This document shows, in pieces, positions 36,621 through 47,174 of a stretch of 64,000 nucleotides of DNA; positions within the stretch are counted from its first letter, which is position 1; the number at the start of each line of letters is the position of its first letter. The stretch comes from Bacteriovoracaceae bacterium (GTDB lineage Bacteria; Bdellovibrionota; Bacteriovoracia; Bacteriovoracales; Bacteriovoracaceae). Made by a program: the position numbers and the translations under genes. The stretch is taken from assembly GCA_018649885.1 (NCBI GenBank), contig JABIHA010000127.1:1-64000 (forward strand), written 5' to 3'. The notes below the pieces were generated by a model. The model made no database searches, was not told where the DNA came from, and saw only the letters and a program-made list of their open reading frames with translations.

Positions 36621-37754
36621 TTGCAAACAGTGCTAGGTCAAAGAAGGTTTACTCACATTCAAGATGATCTTACGAATAAATCCATTGCACAAATGTCAAA
36701 ACTATTCAAAGAAGTTCAAGAGCTTTCGATGTCTCTCAGAATGCTCCCGATAAAAAATAGTTTCCAAAAGATGGAACGAATTATTCGTGATTGCTCTAAA
36801 TTGCTTGGGAAAAAAGTAAAGCTTCACCTTGTTGGTGAAGAAACAGAGGTTGATAAAACAGTTTTAGAGCACATAGCTGACCCTCTGGTTCATATAGTTA
36901 GAAATGCAGTTGACCATGGTCTTGAAGAGACAGAACAAAGAGTTGAAGCAGGCAAGGATCAAACTGGTAATGTGGAAATGATGGCCTTTCACGAGGGCAA
37001 TAACCTTGTCATACAGATTACTGATGACGGTAAGGGAATTGATCCCGAAGTGATAAAAAACAAGGCCATTGAAAAAGGGATAATTCAAAATGCTTCAACA
37101 ATGACTGATGGTGAAATAATTCAGCTCATTTTTCACCCTGGATTTTCCACCAAAGACGAAGTTACGGACTTATCGGGAAGAGGCGTTGGAATGGATGTCG
37201 TAAAAACTAATATTGAAAATCTTGGAGGTGAGGTTAAACTTGCAAGCAAGCTTGGAGAGGGGTCCTCGCTCAAAATTATCCTTCCTCTGACACTTGCAAT
37301 AATAGATGGAATGGTAATTCGTTCAGGCCTTCAGCAATTTGTCCTGCCGCTTGGACAAGTATTTGAGCTAATTAGATTAGAATATGATGATATAAATAAT
37401 ATTCCCGGAGTGGGACAACTATTTAATATAAGAGGTGAAGTGATGCCTCTTTTCACAATAAATGGTAAATTAGGCCAAAAAATAAATTCTCAAAACCAAT
37501 CTGAAATCGTAATTATCATAAGGGGACTTCGACATGCTTTTGGAGTTTCTGTAGATGATGTAATTGGCCAGCAACAAATTGTAATTAAAAAGTTGGGTGA
37601 GGACATCCGAGGCCTCAAGGGGATTATGGGATCAGCAATAATGGGTGATGGTAAACCATCATTTATCCTAGATCTATATGAGTTATTTAAAGATGATTTA
37701 CAAAGTAATAAATCTTATTCAAAGCTTTTGAACGCGAACGAATCCGCAGCATAA
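36621..37754 (+). CDS. cheA: CheA C-terminal part (dimerisation, kinase and CheW-like domains)
   Basis: The frame is open from before 36423 and encodes SIRVKLSRIDELNNIVGE, the start of the P3 dimerisation domain, upstream of the first possible start (TTG 36621), so 36621 is not the true start. P4 kinase motifs: N box HIVRNAVDHGLE, G1 DDGKGID, F box FHPGFSTKD, G2 GRGVGMDVV. The P5 regulatory domain follows (QFVLPLGQVFELI). All catalytic parts are intact. The P2 domain is absent or reduced to the proline-rich linker. cheW follows 14 bases later. Confidence 0.85.
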   Translation: MQTVLGQRRFTHIQDDLTNKSIAQMSKLFKEVQELSMSLRMLPIKNSFQKMERIIRDCSKLLGKKVKLHLVGEETEVDKTVLEHIADPLVHIVRNAVDHGLEETEQRVEAGKDQTGNVEMMAFHEGNNLVIQITDDGKGIDPEVIKNKAIEKGIIQNASTMTDGEIIQLIFHPGFSTKDEVTDLSGRGVGMDVVKTNIENLGGEVKLASKLGEGSSLKIILPLTLAIIDGMVIRSGLQQFVLPLGQVFELIRLEYDDINNIPGVGQLFNIRGEVMPLFTINGKLGQKINSQNQSEIVIIIRGLRHAFGVSVDDVIGQQQIVIKKLGEDIRGLKGIMGSAIMGDGKPSFILDLYELFKDDLQSNKSYSKLLNANESAA

Positions 37755-37768
37755 AACGGGAATGAATA

Positions 37769-38245
37769 ATGGAAGAAAATCTAAAGACTGAAGAATTGAA
37801 TCGCTACCTGGAGTTTGATCTTGGGAATCAAAGTTATGCAGTTCACTTACTTTCGGTGAAAGAAGTGATTACTGTTCCTGATACAACCCCTCTTCCCAAT
37901 GGCCCTGATTATTTTGTTGGGATTATGAACCTTAGAGGTCAAATTATCTCGGTTGTAGATCTTCGTAAAAAACTAAGGATTGAGTCAAAAACTTTAGGAC
38001 TAGAAGAGGCTGTCGTTATTGTAGACTTGCAAGGTGTTAGTATTGGACTAATTGTTGATTCTATAAATAAGGTGTTGAATTTTTCAATTTCTGACATTAC
38101 AGAGGTTCCAGAAGTTCAATCACAAGTTAATGCCAAGTACATTCAGGGTGTTTATAGAGGTGAAGGAAAACTATCTGTTTTACTAGACCTAGAAAATGTT
38201 TTGAATATAAATGAAATTAAAAGCTACCAAAAAGAAGTCGCTTAA
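37769..38245 (+). CDS. cheW: Chemotaxis coupling protein CheW
   Basis: 158 residues forming one CheW SH3-like domain: [48 protein letters not shown] and [17 protein letters not shown]. It links the receptor and CheA. It lies between cheA and the receptor gene with 11 bases to the latter. Confidence 0.95.
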   Translation: MEENLKTEELNRYLEFDLGNQSYAVHLLSVKEVITVPDTTPLPNGPDYFVGIMNLRGQIISVVDLRKKLRIESKTLGLEEAVVIVDLQGVSIGLIVDSINKVLNFSISDITEVPEVQSQVNAKYIQGVYRGEGKLSVLLDLENVLNINEIKSYQKEVA

Positions 38246-38256
38246 GAGAGGGGATA

Positions 38257-40623
38257 ATGAGAAGTTTAGGTTTGAAAGGAAAGCTAATTCTTGCTTTTTT
38301 ATTTGCAGGTCTAGTGCCAATGATTTGTGTGGGAGTTTTTAGCTTTAAGAAGAGCTCGGAATCTCTTGAGAAAGAAGCGGTGGGAAAACTTGTTGCAGTT
38401 AGGGATGTTAAGGGTGGTGCCGTAAAAAGGTATTTTGAGGCAATTGGTGATAGAGCTGTAACCTTCGCGCACACTGTATCTATTGTCGATGCAATGAAGG
38501 GGTTTTCAAAAGGATTTAAAGACTTTGGTACAAATAATAGTTTTGCAGCGGAAGATATAAGACTGCAAAAAGTAAAGCTTAGACAATTTTATCAAAATGA
38601 ATTTGGGAAGAAATATGAAAAAGAAAATGGAAAACCTATTGATGTTTTCTCCCTTTTAAACCAACTTTCAGATTCAGAAGTAGCCTTGCAGTACGCATAT
38701 ATCGCCAACAATCCCAACCCTCTTGGGTCAAAAGAAGTTCTCGATTTTGCTGCTGATGAATCTGAATATTCGAAACTTCACAAAACTTATCACCCTAGTA
38801 TCAGAGAATATCTTCAGAAATTTGGATACTATGATATTTTTCTAGTAGATATAGATTCAGGTAATATTGTCTACTCTGTTTATAAAGAATTGGATTTTGG
38901 AACTTCCCTTCTAAGTGGGCCGTATAGTAATACAAATTTTGCTGAAGCTTTTAAAAAAGCTCGTGGTATAAGTGATAAGAAATCAACGGTCTTAGTTGAT
39001 TATAAAAAATATACCCCAAGTTTTGAGGCACCTGCTTCCTTTATTGCCGCCCCAATTTGGGATGGCAGTAAAAAGATTGGTGTGGCGATGTTTCAAATGC
39101 CAATTAATCGTCTTAACCTGATCATGGGAGAAAGGTCAGGGATGGGAAATACTGGAGAAACTATAATTGTTGGGCAAGATACTCTAATGCGTTCTGACTC
39201 ATTTTTAAAACCCAAAACCCATAGTGTACTTGCATCTTTTAAAAATCAAAAAGAAGGTAGTATTAAGAATCATTCTGTAAAAGAAGCACTTAATGGAGTG
39301 ACAAATCATTTTATAGAAAGTGATTACATGGGGAAGAAATCTATAATGGCATTTACTCCAATAAGTATTTTGGGCCAACTAAACTGGGCCTTAGTTGCTA
39401 AGATTCATACTGAAGAAGCATTTAGCGCAGCAGAGTCTCTTAAAAGTCTATTATTTATTCTATTCGGTGGGACGGTAGTAGGTATTATGATTTTAGCATT
39501 ATTCTTATCTTCCTCTATTTCAAAAGATGTAACTAGAAATATTAGAGTTGTTGCTGAAAAATTAATCAAAGGTGCAGATCTAATTTTAAGTTCAAGTAAT
39601 ACTGTTTCAAAGAATAGCACTGAATTAAGTGAGGCCGCTACAGAGCAAGCAGCAAGCCTTCAAGAAACAGTTTCATCTATTGATGAGATAAGCAGCATGG
39701 TTCAAAAAAATGCTGAATCAGCAAGTAGCTCAAGTCAGGTTTCAGATAAATCATACGAAGCTGCTGAAAGAGGAAAGAAAACAGTAGAGTCGATGATTTC
39801 CTCAATAAATGATATAGCAGATTCAAATAATGAAATTATGGAAGAAATGAAAGAAAGTAATGAAGAAATTTCAAAAATTGTTACTGTTATTTCAGAAATT
39901 GGAAATAAAACAAAAGTAATTAATGATATTGTGTTTCAAACAAAGCTTCTGTCTTTCAATGCTTCAGTGGAAGCCGCCAGAGCAGGGGAGCATGGTAGAG
40001 GTTTTGCAGTTGTAGCTGAAGAAGTGGGAAATCTAGCAGCAATGTCTGGAAAAGCTGCCTTAGAAATTACAGAAATGCTCGATAAATCAATTAAACAAGT
40101 AACTGATATAGTGACCTCAACAAAATCTAAGGTAGAAGGACTTGTCTCTACAGGTAGAACGAAGGTTGAGATGGGAATAAAAACTGCCAACGAGTGTGGA
40201 GACTCTCTTGATGATATTTTGTGTAATGTTGGATCTGTTAATGAAATGGTTAAAGAGATTGCTTCAGCTTCGGCAGAACAAAGTACTGGCGTTAAGCAAG
40301 TAACCAAAGCAATGCAACAACTAGATGAGACAACACATCAAAACTCTTCAGTCGCTCAGCAATCATCTGAGATGGCAGGACAGCTGAAAGCACAAGCAGA
40401 TAGTCTGGGTAGTGCTATTGAAGAACTTATGGCCATTGTTGGCGCTGGTGGTGAAAAGGTTGTAGTAAAAGAAAAAAGTACAAAAAAAGAACAAAGAGAA
40501 AATGTAGTAGATTTCAAAAAGAGCAAACATAAAGAAGTTTTGGCACTCGGTGGGGAAGTAAAAGTCTCAGGTTTGGATACTTCAATTCCTTCAGAAGATG
40601 ATCCTAGATTTGAAGACCTCTAA
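38257..40623 (+). CDS. Methyl-accepting chemotaxis protein with extracellular Cache-type sensor
   Basis: 788 residues. A first membrane helix (about 10-30) and a second (about 390-413) enclose a periplasmic region of some 350 residues of double-Cache type ([33 protein letters not shown]). The cytoplasmic part has methylation helices and the signalling hairpin with [23 protein letters not shown] split by KLLSF. Unlike most receptors the usual FQTNILALNA reads [10 protein letters not shown]. Co-transcribed with its signalling partners. Confidence 0.93.
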   Translation: MRSLGLKGKLILAFLFAGLVPMICVGVFSFKKSSESLEKEAVGKLVAVRDVKGGAVKRYFEAIGDRAVTFAHTVSIVDAMKGFSKGFKDFGTNNSFAAEDIRLQKVKLRQFYQNEFGKKYEKENGKPIDVFSLLNQLSDSEVALQYAYIANNPNPLGSKEVLDFAADESEYSKLHKTYHPSIREYLQKFGYYDIFLVDIDSGNIVYSVYKELDFGTSLLSGPYSNTNFAEAFKKARGISDKKSTVLVDYKKYTPSFEAPASFIAAPIWDGSKKIGVAMFQMPINRLNLIMGERSGMGNTGETIIVGQDTLMRSDSFLKPKTHSVLASFKNQKEGSIKNHSVKEALNGVTNHFIESDYMGKKSIMAFTPISILGQLNWALVAKIHTEEAFSAAESLKSLLFILFGGTVVGIMILALFLSSSISKDVTRNIRVVAEKLIKGADLILSSSNTVSKNSTELSEAATEQAASLQETVSSIDEISSMVQKNAESASSSSQVSDKSYEAAERGKKTVESMISSINDIADSNNEIMEEMKESNEEISKIVTVISEIGNKTKVINDIVFQTKLLSFNASVEAARAGEHGRGFAVVAEEVGNLAAMSGKAALEITEMLDKSIKQVTDIVTSTKSKVEGLVSTGRTKVEMGIKTANECGDSLDDILCNVGSVNEMVKEIASASAEQSTGVKQVTKAMQQLDETTHQNSSVAQQSSEMAGQLKAQADSLGSAIEELMAIVGAGGEKVVVKEKSTKKEQRENVVDFKKSKHKEVLALGGEVKVSGLDTSIPSEDDPRFEDL

Positions 40624-40640
40624 CAAGTTGATTTTTTGAA

Positions 40641-42509
40641 ATGGCAGATGCTTTAAAAAATGTAAAAGATTCTGGATTTGATGGTTTAGTCATCTATATT
40701 TCCAAAATTATTGCTACTGAAAGTGGCAATATACTAGGTGAGAACCAAAGAGAAATGGTTAAAAGTCGACTCCGAAAGCGACTTATCGATATTGGTGGGC
40801 TGAATGTAGCAGAATATTACCATCACTTAGAATCAAATAAAGAAAGAGAAATTTCTTTTTTAGTTTCAACACTTACAACACATCACACTTTTTTCTTCAG
40901 AGAATTCATCCATTTTGAGTATATTGTAAAGAATTTAGATGAAATTGTTGAGAGGGTGAAAAAGCGTGGTGGAAAAGTCATTAAAATCTACTGCGCAGCT
41001 TGCAGTAGAGGGCAGGAGGTTTATTCTCTTGCCATGCTTTTTTATAAGCACCTTAGCGATTCCTATCCTGGCATGAGCTTCAATATCATAGGTACAGATA
41101 TAGACCCTGAATGTGTTGAATATTCAAAAAATGGTGTGTACCCATTTAGTGATGTAAAAAAAGTTCCCCAAGTATATCTTGCTAACCACTGGCAAAGAGG
41201 TTCTGGAAGCATTTCACATTACGCAAAAGTCAAAAAGGAGCTTAAAGAGCATTGTTCCTTTGAAGTTCTTAACTTGCTAACAATGGATAGTTTCTTAAAC
41301 CAAAAGTTTGATATAGTCTTTTGCCGAAATGTTTTTATATATTTTGATATTCCAACAATTGAAAAAGTTTGTAAAAATTTCGAAAAGATTATCAGCCCTG
41401 GTGGACTGCTATTTACGGGGGTGAGCGAATCGCTTAAGTCAATGAAAATAGATGTAAGTGCGGTGGGGGCTTGTATTTATCAATACGGGGTACCTTGCAA
41501 GGTTACCTCTGAACCTATTGAAAAGGCCAAAGTTGCGATCAAACCAAAAGTTGAAGTGGTAGTAGAAGGGCCAAAACCAATACGTGTTCTTTGTGTTGAT
41601 GATAGTTCTAGTATATTAAAACTTCTTACGAGAATATTTGAAAGTGATCCTGGTTTTGAAGTCGTAGGTACCGCAAAAGATGGAATTGAAGCACATGAGT
41701 TTTTAAAAAATCACAGCATTGATGTGATGACTCTTGATATTCATATGCCAAATATGAATGGGGTCGAATATTTGGAGAAGTACTTTGGTACAAATCATCC
41801 CAAGGTAATCATTGTTTCAAGCGCAAGTCGTGAAGATTCAAGATATGCACAGAAGGCGATTGAGTTTGGAGCGAGTGATTTTGTAGAAAAACCAGCTCTA
41901 AATAATTTAATGGAACGCGCTGATGAAATTAAAGTGAAGATGAAAACACTTCTTGCTAGTGATCTTAAAGGTGGTAAGTCTGAACTTGATGTTAAATTTG
42001 CCAATAAATTCACCATCGAAAATACAGATTCTAAGGGCAGAGTCTTTTTCCTGAATTTTTCTGATTCTGAGAAGATAAAAAAGATATTGGGTGAGATTGA
42101 GGTTAAAGCGACACCAACATTTTTATTATTTGAGGGTAATTTAGAATTCCTAGAAAATATTAAAGAGGAACTTTGTTGCTCAAATAGTAAACTTAATTAT
42201 GAATTTGTTTCAGGAGAAACAAAGTTTCTTGAAAATACTGTTTATATTTGCGACCTAGCTAAAGATGGAGACAAAGTTTTTGACTTCCTCAATACCTCTG
42301 AGCGTGTGAGTATAGGAGTTTTGGGAGAATGTTCCACAAAAGTTGTTCATCTCGTTTTAGAAATGGGCAGTCACTGTCAAATTTTAATTGAAGATAGAGT
42401 AGGGCAAAACATTGTTCTAAAAGACACGATTTCTGATGTATTCCCTACAACAAGCTTTGAGCATGTAGGAACGGAATTTTTGTCTAAAAAGAAGGAATAT
42501 GGGGCTTAA
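40641..42509 (+). CDS. cheR: CheR methyltransferase fused to a receiver domain and an unknown C-terminal domain
   Basis: 622 residues. Residues 1-285 are CheR: TTHHTFFFRE, CAACSRGQEVYSLAM (SAM site), GTDIDPECVEYSKNGVYP and FDIVFCRNVFIYFD. Residues about 312-430 are a receiver domain (CVDDSSSIL, TLDIHMPNMNG, VSSASRED, FVEKPA). The last 180 residues match nothing I know. Receptor methylation coupled to a CheA-phosphorylated receiver would give adaptation feedback similar to CheB. Its end overlaps the cheB start by 11 bases. Confidence 0.9.
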   Translation: MADALKNVKDSGFDGLVIYISKIIATESGNILGENQREMVKSRLRKRLIDIGGLNVAEYYHHLESNKEREISFLVSTLTTHHTFFFREFIHFEYIVKNLDEIVERVKKRGGKVIKIYCAACSRGQEVYSLAMLFYKHLSDSYPGMSFNIIGTDIDPECVEYSKNGVYPFSDVKKVPQVYLANHWQRGSGSISHYAKVKKELKEHCSFEVLNLLTMDSFLNQKFDIVFCRNVFIYFDIPTIEKVCKNFEKIISPGGLLFTGVSESLKSMKIDVSAVGACIYQYGVPCKVTSEPIEKAKVAIKPKVEVVVEGPKPIRVLCVDDSSSILKLLTRIFESDPGFEVVGTAKDGIEAHEFLKNHSIDVMTLDIHMPNMNGVEYLEKYFGTNHPKVIIVSSASREDSRYAQKAIEFGASDFVEKPALNNLMERADEIKVKMKTLLASDLKGGKSELDVKFANKFTIENTDSKGRVFFLNFSDSEKIKKILGEIEVKATPTFLLFEGNLEFLENIKEELCCSNSKLNYEFVSGETKFLENTVYICDLAKDGDKVFDFLNTSERVSIGVLGECSTKVVHLVLEMGSHCQILIEDRVGQNIVLKDTISDVFPTTSFEHVGTEFLSKKKEYGA

Positions 42510-43872
42510 GAGATTAAATTCAAATGGGCATGGTGCGGTCTCTATCAAAATTTGTGACCAGCAAGCTCTATTTTTAATTTCGTTTACTAATGGAAGTAGT
42601 GAATGTATTTTTCTCGATGGGCAAGACGTGGCTGGGTTTGATTTTTTTAATAATTCAGAGATAAAATCTACTAAATTTGTCGGACCAAAGGATCTTTACG
42701 ATTATTTTGTTAACCAAAATCCCTTTACTGTTAATTTTTTAAAAAAAATATTTACCAGCTCAGACTTGGAACTGTGGTACTACCCCGAAACTGGAAAAGT
42801 CAGAATACCAAAAAATAGTACTCAATCAACTGAGACAATAAAGAAGAAAGTTCTTGTCGTCGATGACAGCAAAACTATTCAAAAACTACTTTGCCGAATA
42901 ATTAATTCTAGTAGCAAGCTTGAGGTGTGTGGTGCCTGCGGTTCTCCATCTGAGGCAAAGAAATTCATTGAAAGTTTAAAACCTGATTTAATAACGCTTG
43001 ATGTATATATGCCCGAAATGAATGGGGTCGATTTTTTAAAATCATACCTAAAGGATCAAGCTATACCTGTTGTTATGATTAGCTCCTTAAGTATAAATGA
43101 GGGCCCTCTTATTATGGAGGCACTATTAAATGGAGCTACTACTTATATTCAAAAGCCATCAATGGATGAAATTGACCAAGCAGCTGGTGTGATTTTAGAG
43201 GAATTAGAAAATATAAAACTCTGTGATGGAAAAATAGATAAGAGCCTTGTTATCAGCAGAGGACATTTTAGTAGCCTCGATGGATTAATTGTCATTGGCT
43301 CTTCCACTGGCGGTACACAGGCTTTGCAAAGTATTTTTACTAGCCTTCCACGAGAGATTCCTCCAATTATTGTAGTTCAACATATTCCGGCTGTTTTTTC
43401 AAAGGCACTTGCAGATAGGCTTAACTCACTTTGCAAGTTCACAATAAAAGAGGCTCAAGATGGAGATATTGTCGAGCCAAATCATGTTTATATTGCAGCT
43501 GGTGGTCGACAAATGAAACTGAATAAAAAATCTAAACGACTTATAATAGAGTTGAATGATGATGCACCAGTTAACAAGTTCAAACCTTCTGTCGACTATT
43601 TTTTTAATACGGTGTCTTCACTTGCTATTGAAAATTTAACAGGAGTTATTTTAACTGGCATGGGAAAAGATGGTGCTAAAGGGCTTCTTAATTTAAAAAA
43701 TTCTGGGGCTGTTACTTTTGCTCAAGACGAAAAAAGCTGTGTTGTTTTTGGTATGCCTTCTGCAGCCATTTCCTTAGGCGCTGTAGAGCACATTGCCTCT
43801 TTATCAGAACTGCCAGATAAGCTGATGACCGTTTTCAATCAACGTATTAACAAGGCCAACAAAGCCAGCTAG
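42499..43872 (+). CDS. cheB: CheB receptor methylesterase with N-terminal extension
   Basis: 457 residues. About 115 unassigned residues precede the receiver (VVDDSKTIQ, TLDVYMPEMNG with Asp168, ISSLS, IQKPS) and the CheB catalytic domain: GSSTGGTQAL (serine), VVQHIPAVFSKALADRL (histidine), GMGKDGAKGL (aspartate). Demethylates or deamidates receptors. The start overlaps the cheR fusion gene. The N-terminal extension is not present in typical CheB. Confidence 0.92.
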   Translation: MGLKRLNSNGHGAVSIKICDQQALFLISFTNGSSECIFLDGQDVAGFDFFNNSEIKSTKFVGPKDLYDYFVNQNPFTVNFLKKIFTSSDLELWYYPETGKVRIPKNSTQSTETIKKKVLVVDDSKTIQKLLCRIINSSSKLEVCGACGSPSEAKKFIESLKPDLITLDVYMPEMNGVDFLKSYLKDQAIPVVMISSLSINEGPLIMEALLNGATTYIQKPSMDEIDQAAGVILEELENIKLCDGKIDKSLVISRGHFSSLDGLIVIGSSTGGTQALQSIFTSLPREIPPIIVVQHIPAVFSKALADRLNSLCKFTIKEAQDGDIVEPNHVYIAAGGRQMKLNKKSKRLIIELNDDAPVNKFKPSVDYFFNTVSSLAIENLTGVILTGMGKDGAKGLLNLKNSGAVTFAQDEKSCVVFGMPSAAISLGAVEHIASLSELPDKLMTVFNQRINKANKAS

Positions 43873-44107
43873 TGGAACTTCCCAAATCTTTCGTATCTGT
43901 AATTTCATGGCTTTAAAAATGTGAGCAGCATCAGTGTTTTTGCAATTTTTACACCTAGGGCCTCACCCCAAAACGTTTAATTTCGGTGAGTTAGATGGTT
44001 TTTTTGTAGCTTTCAAATTGCGAGTAGATTCAAATCCAAAATTAGACGATTATTGTGTTGCACTCTTTTGGGTTCAGGAGAAGCTTTTACTATGTGAGGA
44101 TATTTTT

Positions 44108-44692
44108 ATGAGTCTAGCGGTAGCATTGATTTTAGGAGCACTTCTGTGGACATTTGCAGAATACAATATTCACCGATTTGCGGGACATGAATGGCAGCGT
44201 AGATCTCAAAAAATTTATACATTTGTAAATATTTTTCGAAGTGAGCATGCAAAACATCATTTTAAGAAAGAATATTTTGCTTCAAATTTTGAAAAGGCAA
44301 AAGCAGCACTCGCTGCAGGCTCATTGATTTTTACATTGGGAGTACTATTTGTTTCGGCTCAACTAGCACTCGCGTTTACCGTTGGGTTTATACTAATGTA
44401 CTTATATTATGAATTTTTCCACCGACTTTGCCATGTGGCACCACCTAAGTCATGGTATGGAAAAATTTTAAGAAAGCACCATTTCTATCATCACTTCGCA
44501 GAAGAGGATATGAACCATGGTGTGACCACAAGGTTTTGGGACTTATTATACGGTACTTACGTAAAAACAAACGTAGTTCCAATAAATAAAAAATATACTA
44601 TGGGTTGGTTAGTTGAAGATGAAAGTGATGATTTAGTAAGAAGTGAGTATGTCAGCGATTACAAAATTGTTTTAAGTACAAAATATACTTAG
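44108..44692 (+). CDS. Fatty acid hydroxylase/sterol desaturase superfamily membrane protein
   Basis: 194 residues from ATG 44108, preceded by GAGGA; the frame continues upstream to 43934 but without a ribosome site. Histidine boxes IHRFAGHEW, SEHAKHH, HRLCHV and KHHFYHH-N10-H match the di-iron hydroxylase superfamily, and three to four membrane helices surround them. It probably modifies a lipid acyl chain. Convergent with a TetR gene. Confidence 0.87.
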   Translation: MSLAVALILGALLWTFAEYNIHRFAGHEWQRRSQKIYTFVNIFRSEHAKHHFKKEYFASNFEKAKAALAAGSLIFTLGVLFVSAQLALAFTVGFILMYLYYEFFHRLCHVAPPKSWYGKILRKHHFYHHFAEEDMNHGVTTRFWDLLYGTYVKTNVVPINKKYTMGWLVEDESDDLVRSEYVSDYKIVLSTKYT

Positions 44693-44695
44693 ATA

Positions 44696-45307
44696 TCATC
44701 CTTTTTTTAAAAAGCTGTAGATCATTGTGGTTAAATCTGAGGCAATCCCATCCGCATAACTTGTCTTGTCGTTATAGGTGATTCCAAATTTTAAACCTTT
44801 AATGGCATAGTGAAATGTGAATATAAATCTCTCCAGGTCTACATTTTCTCTAATTTGATCATGGTATTTATTTAAAAACTCAAGTAAGTGTTTTTTTACA
44901 ATTCCATCATGTTTAAGTGTGAAGGCGATACTTTTTAGAGTCATTGTGGATAGAATGATTTCTTTATTTAGCTTTGGCTTTTGTACATAACTACCAAATA
45001 TCAATTCTAATATTTCAGATATAGCTTCTTGTAGTGAATGGCTATCAGGCCCGATTTCATCTAATTTTGCTACAACTTCATCAACATCACTTTTAAATAT
45101 TTTTTCAACTACAACTGATAGAATTGCATTTTTGTTTGGAAAGTATTGGTAGAGAGAGCCAATGCTGACTCCTGCTTTTTCCACAATCTTATTTGTGGTG
45201 ATTTTCCCCAGGCCCTTCTCTGTTAAAAGCATTTTTGTGGCCGTAAGAATGGAATTTACAGTCATTTGTGATCTAGATTGTCGGGCTTTTTTTCTTGGTT
45301 TTTCCAT
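44696..45307 (-). CDS. TetR-family transcription regulator
   Basis: 203 residues. The helix-turn-helix TTNKIVEKAGVSIGSLYQYF lies at about 37-56, preceded by a basic tail KPRKKARQSRSQ. The C-terminal ligand domain is unclassified. It is 17 bases upstream of and in line with an MscS gene, and convergent with the hydroxylase; either may be its target. Confidence 0.92.
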   Translation of the reverse strand: MEKPRKKARQSRSQMTVNSILTATKMLLTEKGLGKITTNKIVEKAGVSIGSLYQYFPNKNAILSVVVEKIFKSDVDEVVAKLDEIGPDSHSLQEAISEILELIFGSYVQKPKLNKEIILSTMTLKSIAFTLKHDGIVKKHLLEFLNKYHDQIRENVDLERFIFTFHYAIKGLKFGITYNDKTSYADGIASDLTTMIYSFLKKG

Positions 45308-45324
45308 AATTTAATTTTAGTGAT

Positions 45325-46401
45325 TTAAATATTAACTTGGCCACCTTTGGGTATATCTAACGTTTGAGTTGGAAAAGCAAAAGCTAGTCCTCTATCATTA
45401 AACCTGGCTAATATCTCGAGATTTATATCTGTTTGGATTTGAAATATATCTTCACCCTTTTTAATATAATAAATAAGCAGAATACCTAAGGAGAAATCAC
45501 CCCAACTATTAAAAGATATTTTAATATCTTCTTCAGTATCTTTATTTTTTGAAATGATATCTTTTAATATGTCCATCGCTTCTTTCATTGAGTTTGAATT
45601 AGTATCATAGGTTAAACCAAGATTAATGATCACCTTTCTTGAAGGCTCCCAAGAGACATTTTCAACAATTCCACCAGCAAATTGTGCGTTTGGAATTGTA
45701 ACGATTCTGCCTTCAAGAGTCTTAATTCTTGTACTTCTTAATCCAATTTCCACTACAGTGCCATCTATATCAGAGATTTTTATGCGATCACCGATGCGAA
45801 AGGGTTTATCTACAAATACTGTCACTCCTCCAAAAAAATTTGAAACAGTATCCTTGGCGGCCATTGCAAAAGCTAACCCTCCAAGCTCCATTCCCGCAAT
45901 CAGAGCTCCAACATCAAATCCTGCATTATTCAAGGCCACAACGATGCCCAGAATCCAGATTCCTAAGTTTACAGTTTTTTTCACTACAGGGAGTAGGTGG
46001 TCGTCAAAATCATTATTTGTTTTCTCAGCTAAAGGAACCAAAAAAACATCAATAAATTTATCCATCGTCCTCACAACAAACCATGTGGCCATAAAAGTGA
46101 GAAATCCAAAAAAGACTCGGTCAATAAAAGTTTCTAAAACTTCAGGAAGCTTTAGTCTGGTTAGACCGATGTGAATTCCCCAGGCCACAATTGAGAAAAC
46201 AAAGGGCTCGTCTAGCATATCGAGGAGAATATCATCAACTTTTGTTCTGGTTTTTGCAGTGAAATTTTGCAGTATCCTTTTAATAAACCAAAAAATGGCC
46301 TTGCCCAATATCAAAGAAAGGACAACAATTCCTATACTCATTCCCCAGTCAGAAATAGTATTTTGATAAAATAATTTAGCGAAAAATTCTTTCATATCCA
46401 T
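45325..46401 (-). CDS. MscS-family mechanosensitive channel
   Basis: 358 residues. Four N-terminal membrane helices lead to the pore helix and MscS core GGLAFAMAAKDTVSNFFGGVTVFVDKPFRIGDRI, then the beta domain VEIGLRSTRIKTLEGR and IPNAQFA. It releases solutes on hypo-osmotic shock. Length is of the small-MscS-plus-one-helix class. Confidence 0.93.
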   Translation of the reverse strand: MDMKEFFAKLFYQNTISDWGMSIGIVVLSLILGKAIFWFIKRILQNFTAKTRTKVDDILLDMLDEPFVFSIVAWGIHIGLTRLKLPEVLETFIDRVFFGFLTFMATWFVVRTMDKFIDVFLVPLAEKTNNDFDDHLLPVVKKTVNLGIWILGIVVALNNAGFDVGALIAGMELGGLAFAMAAKDTVSNFFGGVTVFVDKPFRIGDRIKISDIDGTVVEIGLRSTRIKTLEGRIVTIPNAQFAGGIVENVSWEPSRKVIINLGLTYDTNSNSMKEAMDILKDIISKNKDTEEDIKISFNSWGDFSLGILLIYYIKKGEDIFQIQTDINLEILARFNDRGLAFAFPTQTLDIPKGGQVNI

Positions 46402-46628
46402 ATCATCAATTTAATGAGGGAGTTATATCGTTCCCATTGTAGTGTTCTGTTGTTTAATTTAAATGCATTATATAATTATCGGCTTTAATAGTCTAAACCT
46501 GTGATCTTTATGAGCCATTTTGGAAAGATTATTGACAGTTTTGGTCCACTACCCTAAGTAGCTCAATCAATTTTTCCTTAAAATAGTAAAAGAATCAGTA
46601 TACCATAAAAGAAAATAGGAGAATTAAT

Positions 46629-47159
46629 ATGAAGTTTGTTTGTATCGTAGTTTTATTTGCATCATTTAGTGTTTTCTCGAGTGAACTAATTTTAAAACAA
46701 AATGGAAAAATTATTAATAAAATTGATATTGTTTCAATCAAATCTGGGCAGTTTAGTAGTAATGGAAAATTTATTGGAAGTCTTGATAAAACTCTTTTCA
46801 ATGCATGGAGAGGATACGAAAGAACCTACAGGGGATATTCTTTCTATGAACTATTAGATGTTATTTATGGAGAAAATTGGAGAAAGGCCAAAACTATTTC
46901 GTTTTATGCACTAGATGGATATAAGCAAGTGGCCAACATTTCTAAAATGATTAGATCATCACATGGAAAACCTGGTTATTTGTCCTATACTGAAACTGGC
47001 AAGAAAGGTTTTTCAAAATTTAAAAGAAAGAACAAAATCGTTGATCCTGGACCACTATATCTTGTTTGGAGCAATTTTTCTGAGAGTGACAAAGCATCAC
47101 ATGGCGATACTCTTAAGTGGCCTTATCAGCTTAAGACTATTGAAATAAAAACTGAGTAA
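46629..47159 (+). CDS. Secreted protein, possibly with a molybdopterin-oxidoreductase-like fold
   Basis: 176 residues; signal peptide MKFVCIVVLFASFSVFS, AGGAG before the ATG. The centre RGYSFYELLDVIYGENWRKA and FYALDGYKQVANI resembles the substrate-side part of sulfite-oxidase-fold proteins (P-L-x-x-L-L-D, x-x-D-G-Y). The cofactor cysteine seen in true enzymes is not obvious. Only 15 bases separate it from a formate/nitrite channel gene, so a periplasmic step with formate or nitrite is conceivable. Confidence 0.6.
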   Translation: MKFVCIVVLFASFSVFSSELILKQNGKIINKIDIVSIKSGQFSSNGKFIGSLDKTLFNAWRGYERTYRGYSFYELLDVIYGENWRKAKTISFYALDGYKQVANISKMIRSSHGKPGYLSYTETGKKGFSKFKRKNKIVDPGPLYLVWSNFSESDKASHGDTLKWPYQLKTIEIKTE

Positions 47160-47174
47160 CAACAGGGATAAATA

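Noticed and set aside
42050-42509. CheD-like domain at the end of the CheR fusion (LGECSTKVVHLV)
   Set aside because: The resemblance to the CheD L-G-S-C-V-A motif is slight, and the motif lies near the end of the region instead of near its start.
45626-46174. 182-codon plus-strand frame opposite the MscS gene
   Set aside because: It is an antisense shadow of a well-supported channel gene; no signal or motif.
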